This document shows positions 1 to 3,560 of a stretch of 12,028 bases of DNA, one piece after another. Positions within the stretch are counted from its first letter, which is position 1; each line of letters opens with the position of its first letter. The stretch is from Gammaproteobacteria bacterium (lineage in GTDB: Bacteria > Pseudomonadota > Gammaproteobacteria > Steroidobacterales > SZUA-146). The stretch covers positions 1 through 12,028 of the forward strand of contig JABDLQ010000192.1 in NCBI GenBank assembly GCA_013002925.1, written 5' to 3'. The translations under genes and the position numbers were made by a program. The notes beneath the pieces are model-generated. The model searched no databases. It saw only the letters and a list, made by a program, of their open reading frames with translations, and had not been told where the DNA came from.

Positions 1-228
1 ATCGTGCCCAGCGTAGACCAGTTGGTCAGCCCACAACATGGCCGCTTCATGGCTCATGCGCCCATTCGCATCTTAGCCTGATGTCAGGGCATAATTGGCG
101 TCCTGTAGCCAGGTGATATCAAGGACATCATCGTAGATGAGGCCATTCCCGCGATCGTGCAAAGCCGCGGTTGTGCTGACTGAGAGCATCGCCAGGCAAA
201 GTGCCGGCAGAAATAAAACCCTGAACAT
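1..228 (-). pseudogene. Secreted DUF1566-like/PEP-CTERM-associated protein, 5' part, interrupted by in-frame TAA
   Basis: Read on the minus strand from ATG at 228-226, with GGAG 6 nt upstream as ribosome site. Residues 1-22 form a signal peptide (MFRVLFLPALCLAML, then a small-residue cleavage zone). Then comes LHDRGNGLIYDDVLDITWLQ-DANYALTSG, which I recognise as the N-terminal block of a widespread secreted family often carrying PEP-CTERM tails (usual form: DRG-G-LIYDD-L-ITWLQDANYA-TSGYDADG). Codon 52, where the family has Tyr, is TAA (75-73). Family-like sequence resumes in the same frame directly after it (DANGRMSHEAAMLWADQLVY) and stays open to the window edge. A single change at the third base of a Tyr codon would explain this. 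It is therefore a recent nonsense mutation, a base-calling error or a read-through stop. The rest of the gene is outside the window, so a sorting tail cannot be confirmed. Confidence 0.7.
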
Positions 229-254
229 GAGAGGCTCCGCGTTTGGTTAGTTGA

Positions 255-270
255 TGTACTCACGGTGCCA
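255..270 (-). promoter_or_regulatory. Degenerate sigma-54-like promoter of the pseudogene
   Basis: On the minus strand the sequence reads TGGCACCGTGAGTACA. The -24 element TGGCAC is perfect. The -12 element is GTACA instead of TTGCA at the right spacing, so the normally invariant GC is AC. The predicted start near 243 would leave a short leader containing the GGAG ribosome site. It is either a decayed sigma-54 promoter or a chance match. Confidence 0.3.
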
Positions 271-280
271 TTTGGGAGCT

Positions 281-293
281 GGATCATTGATCC
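281..293. repeat. 13-bp perfect dyad in the 229-503 intergenic region
   Basis: GGATCA, T, TGATCC form a perfect 6+1+6 inverted repeat. It lies 10 bp upstream of the -24-like element of the pseudogene and about 100 bp upstream of the promoter proposed for the CHRD gene. It could be an operator for either; no regulator can be named. The remainder of the 275-bp divergent spacer is AT-rich with no further gene visible. Confidence 0.35.
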
Positions 294-395
294 CTGCAAT
301 CCCTCAAACTCAGTAGTAAAAATCCTCATGCGCAATCAAATCGTCATAAAAAGTCCAAATTTATATATTATGTAAAACTGTGCAGGGGTAAATCG

Positions 396-424
396 TTGAC
401 GATGTAAACGCCGAAGTCTAGGAT
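396..424 (+). promoter_or_regulatory. Predicted sigma-70 promoter of the CHRD gene
   Basis: TTGACG at 396-401 (5 of 6 to consensus) and TAGGAT at 419-424 (4 of 6) are separated by exactly 17 bp. Transcription would start near 431, leaving a leader of about 70 nt before ATG 504. Confidence 0.4.
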
Positions 425-503
425 ATAGTATGGAATTATGACAAAGGGCGATGGGTCTCGGCGATAGCGTACACGCGACCGGGGGTTACCAGGGGGCATC
501 AAA

Positions 504-992
504 ATGAAATTCAAAATTACCAGCATTTTACTCTGCGGACTGTTTGCAGTATCTGCACACAGCTCAGTATTTAATCTGACGTCCACGCTCGATGGTACAC
601 AGTCAGGAACAGGGAGCCCCGGTAGCGGTTCTGCAACGATGTCGTATGATGATGTCACCAACCTGTTCTCCTGGAACATCGCGTGGAGTGGCCTGACCGG
701 GACCGCAACCGTCATGCACTTTCACGGCCCAGCCGCTCCCGGCATGAACGCTGGTGTCCAGGTGGATTTTGGGAGCATAAGCGGTACTTCCAGTCCTTCT
801 GTCGGCTCTACCACCATCAGCGCGGGGCAAGCGGCCGATTTACTGGCCGGATTGTGGTACATCAACATTCATTCGACCGCTTTTCTACCAGGTGAAATTC
901 GCGGTCAGGTTACTGCCATACCGTTACCTGGTGCCGCCTGGTTGCTGTTATCCGCGCTGAGTGGTCTGGGACTCTGGCGTCGCAGGACCTGA
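504..992 (+). CDS. CHRD-domain protein with VPLPA/PEP-CTERM-type sorting tail
   Basis: This 162-residue exported protein starts at ATG 504, with AGGGGG at 491-496 as a good ribosome site. Residues 1-21 are a signal peptide (MKFKITSILLCGLFAVSA). Residues about 22-137 match the CHRD domain: a beta-rich stretch with MHFHGPAAPG at 71-80 and the closing block YINIHST-FLPGEIRGQV at 119-137. CHRD occurs in chordin and in many bacterial secreted proteins; its bacterial role is unknown. The C-terminus is the tripartite sorting signal IPLPGAAW (139-146), a hydrophobic helix and a terminal RRRT, which in this class is recognised and cleaved by an exosortase. The protein is thus expected at the outer surface or in the exopolysaccharide matrix. 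No exosortase gene is in the window. A terminator follows about 90 nt after the stop, so it is probably monocistronic. Confidence 0.9.
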   Translation: MKFKITSILLCGLFAVSAHSSVFNLTSTLDGTQSGTGSPGSGSATMSYDDVTNLFSWNIAWSGLTGTATVMHFHGPAAPGMNAGVQVDFGSISGTSSPSVGSTTISAGQAADLLAGLWYINIHSTAFLPGEIRGQVTAIPLPGAAWLLLSALSGLGLWRRRT

Positions 993-1080
993 CTTATGTT
1001 TGTAATGGGATGACGGAAGCGTTCTGCTCTTTTTGTTGCCGCATCTGATTGACCCACTAAAGTTTTCCCCCAGCCAATTT

Positions 1081-1116
1081 ATGCCGACTACCTTTCAGGT
1101 CAGCCGGCATTTTTTT
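1081..1116 (+). terminator. Rho-independent terminator after the CHRD gene
   Basis: ATGCCG at 1081-1086 pairs with CGGCAT at 1105-1110. Inside it ACCT and AGGT pair around a TTC loop. The stem runs directly into seven T residues (1110-1116). It lies 89 nt after the stop codon at 992. Confidence 0.8.
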
Positions 1117-1259
1117 ATGCCGTGGCCAGTTGATCAGCGCTCCCATACTTTTCAGTCGCCGTGCCCGCCAGGTGCAGGAACATATCAATCCCTTGTACGT
1201 ATCGCATCCTGATTGTCATAACGAAATAACACGAATTATTTTTGCGTCCAACAAGACAT

Positions 1260-1274
1260 AACGTGACGCACGTT
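1260..1274. promoter_or_regulatory. Perfect 6-3-6 dyad upstream of the second sorting-tail gene
   Basis: AACGTG, ACG, CACGTT form a perfect inverted repeat 60 bp before ATG 1335. It abuts a weak promoter-like pair: TTTACA at 1276-1281 and TAGTGT at 1300-1305, spacer 18. Its position fits an operator or activator site just upstream of -35. The regulator is unknown. The rest of 1117-1334 holds no gene that I can see. Confidence 0.35.
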
Positions 1275-1334
1275 GTTTACAACTCCTGACATTCCTTGCT
1301 AGTGTCTGAAGTGCACGCTAACGGGATAATAAAA

Positions 1335-2066
1335 ATGAATAAGTACCCTGCGGTCATCAGTGCTGTTGTGGCTTTATTGCTACTGAACAGCAACGCTTCG
1401 CAAGCCGCGATCGTTAACTTTAACGTTGTAACCACGGTATCTCTTGTCGAAGGGAGTTACGTCGGCGATGTTGCGCCCGGACAAACCATCACCGGTGCGT
1501 TTACGGTAGACAACCACACTGCTAATGCCGGTGCAGGATCAGACCCCGACCCATCGTATGAACCAGGCCACGAGTATTCGTCGTTCTGGGAGTTTCCCGG
1601 CGCCGCTTATTCGGTAAGTCTGTTTAATAACGATCTGGGCAGCGGGTTTGCCAATTCAGCGCCGCCTGCGATCGTGGTCAATAACAACCTGAACATTACG
1701 ACCGAACAAACAGGTGGGCTGATTGCCGACGGAGTGTATGACTGGATCGAAATTCTCGGCTCGACTACAAGCGACTACTGTCCGGCGGCGGGCGGTGCCT
1801 GCATGCCAGCCAATGGGGAAGAATGGAGCCTCGCGATATTTGCGAACATCGACTGGATTTCCGGTGATGCAATTATTCCCGCTGGACTTCCAGCAGCCTA
1901 TACTGCGTTTTTGATTGGACTGGAATTTGACGAATTGGGCAATGAAACTGGTTTGGTGATTGCACCGGTCGATACACTGGCCATGAACCCTGTACCCGTA
2001 CCGGCGTCAGTCTGGTTTCTTGCCTCCGCACTCTTTTTGCTGGGGACAGTCCGGCGTCGCGACTGA
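1335..2066 (+). CDS. Secreted protein of unknown function with VPLPA/PEP-CTERM-type sorting tail
   Basis: This 243-residue protein has a clear signal peptide at 1-24 (MNKYPAVISAVVALLLLN, cleavage after ASQA). The middle part is acidic and Gly/Asn/Asp-rich, beginning IVNFNVVTTVSL with VAPGQTITGAFTVDN at 46-60. That pattern recalls beta-sandwich segments common in PEP-CTERM proteins, but I do not recognise a named domain. Two cysteines (149 and 156, YCPAAGGACMP) may form a disulfide. The C-terminus has VPVPASVWFLAS at 220-231, then a hydrophobic helix and RRRD, the sorting signal read by an exosortase. I chose ATG 1335 over an in-frame TTG at 1296 because the signal peptide begins there; its ribosome site is weak (GGGAT about 8 nt upstream). 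No terminator is evident after the stop. Confidence 0.85.
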   Translation: MNKYPAVISAVVALLLLNSNASQAAIVNFNVVTTVSLVEGSYVGDVAPGQTITGAFTVDNHTANAGAGSDPDPSYEPGHEYSSFWEFPGAAYSVSLFNNDLGSGFANSAPPAIVVNNNLNITTEQTGGLIADGVYDWIEILGSTTSDYCPAAGGACMPANGEEWSLAIFANIDWISGDAIIPAGLPAAYTAFLIGLEFDELGNETGLVIAPVDTLAMNPVPVPASVWFLASALFLLGTVRRRD

Positions 2067-2362
2067 CGAATGTTTACATGGGCTTGCACACTTTCATGAG
2101 ACCAATTCTCCGGCCCAGGCAATCAAGCAGCACCGGATGTTACTGGTTACCAGACATACGCTCGAACCAGGGCCGCGCCAAGCAAACGTCGATTTGAAAA
2201 ATGGCCGCGACAGCGCGGTAACATCCTGCTTTCAGACGTTGGGCAGGCAAGGGCTGGGAGCTTCTGATGCCAGCTGTGGCCAGACAAACGTAGCCGCTGC
2301 TTTTATATCAACTGCTTTTTGTTGTGCCGGTCCCTCTTAAGCGCCTATTTACAGGTGACGGG
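2067..2362. other. Intergenic region without a supported gene
   Basis: There are 296 bp between the second sorting-tail gene and the LacI fragment. Open frames on either strand here have no ribosome site, no recognisable motif and unusual composition. Small inverted repeats are present, for example CCGCG/CGCGG around ACAG at 2205-2218 and CTGGT-T-ACCAG at 2143-2153, but none is followed by a T tract. No remnant of a LacI effector domain was recognised. Confidence 0.5.
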
Positions 2363-2581
2363 TCAATCTGCCGTAATTGTAAGCGACGACCCGCGCTGCG
2401 GCCGTTGCCGGCCGAGATTTCGTGCGGCTTCATCCGGGCGATAATCAAGTTTCGCGATGGCTTTTGCAACGCGCTCCCGTGTTGATGCGCGAACATGTGG
2501 CTCGTTGTTAACCACGCGCGATACGGTTTTTATTGACACACCTGCCAGGTGTGCAACATCAAATATGTTAGCTTTTTGCAT
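2363..2581 (-). pseudogene. LacI-family regulator reduced to its DNA-binding domain
   Basis: These 72 residues begin MQKANIFDVAHLAGVSIKTV and match the N-terminal LacI/GalR helix-turn-helix (about residues 5-25). SRVVNNEPHVRASTRERV and the hinge-helix region YRPDEAARNLG (47-57) follow. Full members have about 330-350 residues, with a periplasmic-binding-protein-like effector domain. Here the frame ends 15 residues after the hinge (QRPQRGSSLTITAD, stop), and only about 300 bp remain before the opposite-strand gene ending at 2066, so the effector domain is gone. Upstream in-frame starts exist (ATG 2593 and 2599, TTG 2605); I prefer ATG 2581 because LacI proteins normally begin a few residues before the HTH. 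GGAG lies 12 nt upstream, which is long. It could be a decaying remnant or a functional HTH-only protein; the hinge and HTH residues look intact. Confidence 0.7.
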
Positions 2582-2645
2582 GAGTGAAACCATCTCCATT
2601 TTCAAAGTGTTGGCAAACCACAGGTCATCGATTGATCATCGAGAT

Positions 2646-2666
2646 ATGCCCCGAAAACCAGGGCAT
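2646..2666. repeat. Short inverted repeat upstream of the LacI fragment
   Basis: ATGCCC at 2646-2651 and GGGCAT at 2661-2666 are perfect complements around a 9-nt loop. It lies between the LacI-fragment start and the ACCGGTT pair. No T tract follows on either strand, so it is not a terminator. It may be a leader hairpin or an operator. Confidence 0.25.
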
Positions 2667-2676
2667 GTTGCGTTTT

Positions 2677-2698
2677 ACCGGTTGAACGAAACCGGTTT
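2677..2698. promoter_or_regulatory. Paired ACCGGTT sites, candidate LacI-type operator
   Basis: ACCGGTT occurs at 2677-2683 and again at 2691-2697, a direct repeat with a 14-bp period. The second copy sits in the perfect 10-bp palindrome AAACCGGTTT (2689-2698). The first also pairs with AACCGGT at 2690-2696 as a 7-bp inverted repeat. Palindromes with a central CG flanked by A/T are typical LacI-family operators. The site is about 100 bp upstream of the LacI-type HTH, the usual place for autoregulation. Confidence 0.4.
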
Positions 2699-2822
2699 TC
2701 CAGTGCCCGGCTAATTTTTTCGTCTGCAATTACCGTCGTTGTGGAAAAACGCAGCAATCGAACTCGCCCCACCCGAACCAAAGTTGAATGCATCACGAGT
2801 ATGTTCGGTTTTTCTGCTCATT

Positions 2823-2873
2823 GTTCAACCTCAAGCTGCGTTCAACTTCCAGCTGCGTTCAACCTACAGCTGC
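2823..2873. repeat. 17-bp tandem repeat, three copies
   Basis: Three head-to-tail copies lie at 2823-2839, 2840-2856 and 2857-2873 with consensus GTTCAACCTCCAGCTGC. Each copy differs from the consensus at one position only. The unit is not a multiple of three and no supported gene covers it. The surrounding 2699-3035 has no other structure that I can support. Confidence 0.85.
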
Positions 2874-3035
2874 GAATCTTCTCGGCACGCCATGTGATAT
2901 TCGTTTGCTCGATGCTCTTACTTTAGACAGACATTCCGGACCGCTCAAACGAAAAGAACTCACCTCTGCGGTGAATAAAATTCAGGCTAACTGGTGTGAA
3001 CTTTTGCAACCTGGTTCGCAGGAAGTGACATGGTC

Positions 3036-3085
3036 AAAAAAATGGTGCGAGTCACTCGTGACACGGAGGTAGAGTACCTCGCACC
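3036..3085 (-). terminator. Rho-independent terminator with branched stem, after the small secreted gene
   Basis: On the minus strand the transcript forms an outer stem (GGTGCG at 3085-3080 with CGCACC at 3049-3044; up to 8 bp if the inner arms open), followed by A and seven T residues (3042-3036). Two inner arms can form: AGGTA/TACCT around a 3-nt loop (3067-3079) and GTCAC/GTGAC around 2 nt (3051-3062; in RNA 4 bp with a 4-nt loop). It begins 31 nt after the stop codon at 3117. Confidence 0.75.
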
Positions 3086-3116
3086 GGGGAAAATATCTGG
3101 TTGCAATCCTGGTTGA

Positions 3117-3389
3117 TCACCGCAGGCTGGCGATGTGTTCACTCAACTCAGTCGGCAGACGCTGGTCGAGATCTTCAATCAGTTGCTCGACAAACTCGGT
3201 CGTTAACTGATCCGAGATGTCCTCCGCACTCAATTGATACGGATCCTGGGATGCGCTGGTTTGTGTCGCAATCGCGGTAACGCTATAAAACTCGCCTGCT
3301 GCAGCGTTGTTGAATAAGCCACCGGCCAGGAACGACAAGGCCACCAGTCCGGCAACACGTAAAGTAAAATTCGATTTGCTAGTTATCAT
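3117..3389 (-). CDS. Small secreted protein of unknown function, predicted sigma-54-dependent
   Basis: This 90-residue protein has a Sec signal peptide (LRVAGLVALSFLAGGLF, cleavage probably after NNAAA near 31-32). The mature part is about 58 residues, acidic and without cysteine. The short Thr/Ser-rich stretch EFYSVTAIATQTSASQ is followed by two predicted amphipathic helices (about 54-72 and 76-90: SAEDISDQLTTEFVEQLIED, then LPTELSEHIASLR). I do not recognise the family. ATG 3389 is chosen because a strong AGGAGGG (3403-3397) lies 7 nt upstream; an in-frame ATG at 3434 falls inside the sigma-54 promoter. The gene has its own promoter (3423-3438) and terminator (3036-3085), so it is a complete monocistronic unit. 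Its divergent neighbour is a sigma-54 activator, the likely regulator. A secreted effector or signal, or an envelope protein, are possibilities only. Confidence 0.75.
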   Translation of the reverse strand: MITSKSNFTLRVAGLVALSFLAGGLFNNAAAGEFYSVTAIATQTSASQDPYQLSAEDISDQLTTEFVEQLIEDLDQRLPTELSEHIASLR

Positions 3390-3422
3390 GTTATTACCCT
3401 CCTTGGGTTGTTCATGCTCAGT

Positions 3423-3438
3423 AGCAATTTGCATGCCA
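3423..3438 (-). promoter_or_regulatory. Sigma-54 (RpoN) promoter of the small secreted gene
   Basis: The minus strand reads TGGCATGCAAATTGCT. The consensus TGGCAC-N5-TTGCW is met at every position except the last base of the -24 element (T for C). GG and GC are exactly 10 nt apart. The predicted start is near 3412, leaving a leader of about 22 nt that contains the AGGAGGG ribosome site. Confidence 0.8.
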
Positions 3439-3495
3439 ACCCGAGTTAACGAATAAAAACAATGGTTTATGCAATTGACCTCACACTATGTAATA

Positions 3496-3546
3496 ACGAA
3501 ATATCGTGAAATACGAAATACCGGGTTTTAATTTACGAAAATTCGT
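3496..3546. promoter_or_regulatory. Three repeated ACGAAAWWTCGT sites, candidate enhancer (UAS) of the sigma-54 activator
   Basis: ACGAAATATCGT (3496-3507) and ACGAAAATTCGT (3535-3546) agree at 10 of 12 positions and both are dyads. The second extends to TACGAA-AA-TTCGTA (3534-3547). Between them ACGAAATACCGG (3513-3524) is a weaker copy, and another half site ACGAA lies at 3449. Their centres are about 90, 106 and 128 bp upstream of the predicted sigma-54 start, the normal range for an enhancer. The last site abuts the activator's own -10 box, so binding there could also repress the activator. Confidence 0.55.
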
Positions 3547-3547
3547 A

Positions 3548-3553
3548 TATAGT
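3548..3553 (+). promoter_or_regulatory. Predicted -10 box of the sigma-54 activator gene
   Basis: TATAGT is 5 of 6 to consensus and ends 7 nt before ATG 3561, so transcription would start at or next to the start codon. The -35 region (GTTTTA at 3525-3530) is poor. No Shine-Dalgarno is present, which fits a leaderless mRNA. Confidence 0.4.
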
Positions 3554-3560
3554 GCCGCGC

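Noticed and set aside
1123..1138. TGGCCAGTTGATCAGC as a sigma-54 promoter for the second sorting-tail gene
   Set aside because: GG and GC are 11 nt apart instead of the strictly kept 10, and it is about 200 bp from the start codon.
2020..2340. 106-codon plus-strand frame after the second sorting-tail gene
   Set aside because: It starts inside that gene in another frame and has no ribosome site or recognisable content.
2823..2873. Tandem repeat as a CRISPR array
   Set aside because: The 17-bp units are directly adjacent with no spacers, and no cas gene is present.
2788..3072. 94-codon plus-strand frame across the 17-bp repeats
   Set aside because: No ribosome site, no recognisable domain, crosses a non-triplet tandem repeat and ends inside the minus-strand terminator of the small secreted gene.
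3044..3085. The three-armed fold as a tRNA or structured ncRNA gene
   Set aside because: Too short for a tRNA (42 nt), no anticodon arm or T-loop motif; the seven T residues after it on the minus strand explain it as a terminator.
3390..3434. Upstream ATG extending the small secreted protein by 15 residues
   Set aside because: It lies within the sigma-54 promoter, upstream of the predicted transcript start, and would bury the signal peptide; the ATG at 3389 has a strong ribosome site.
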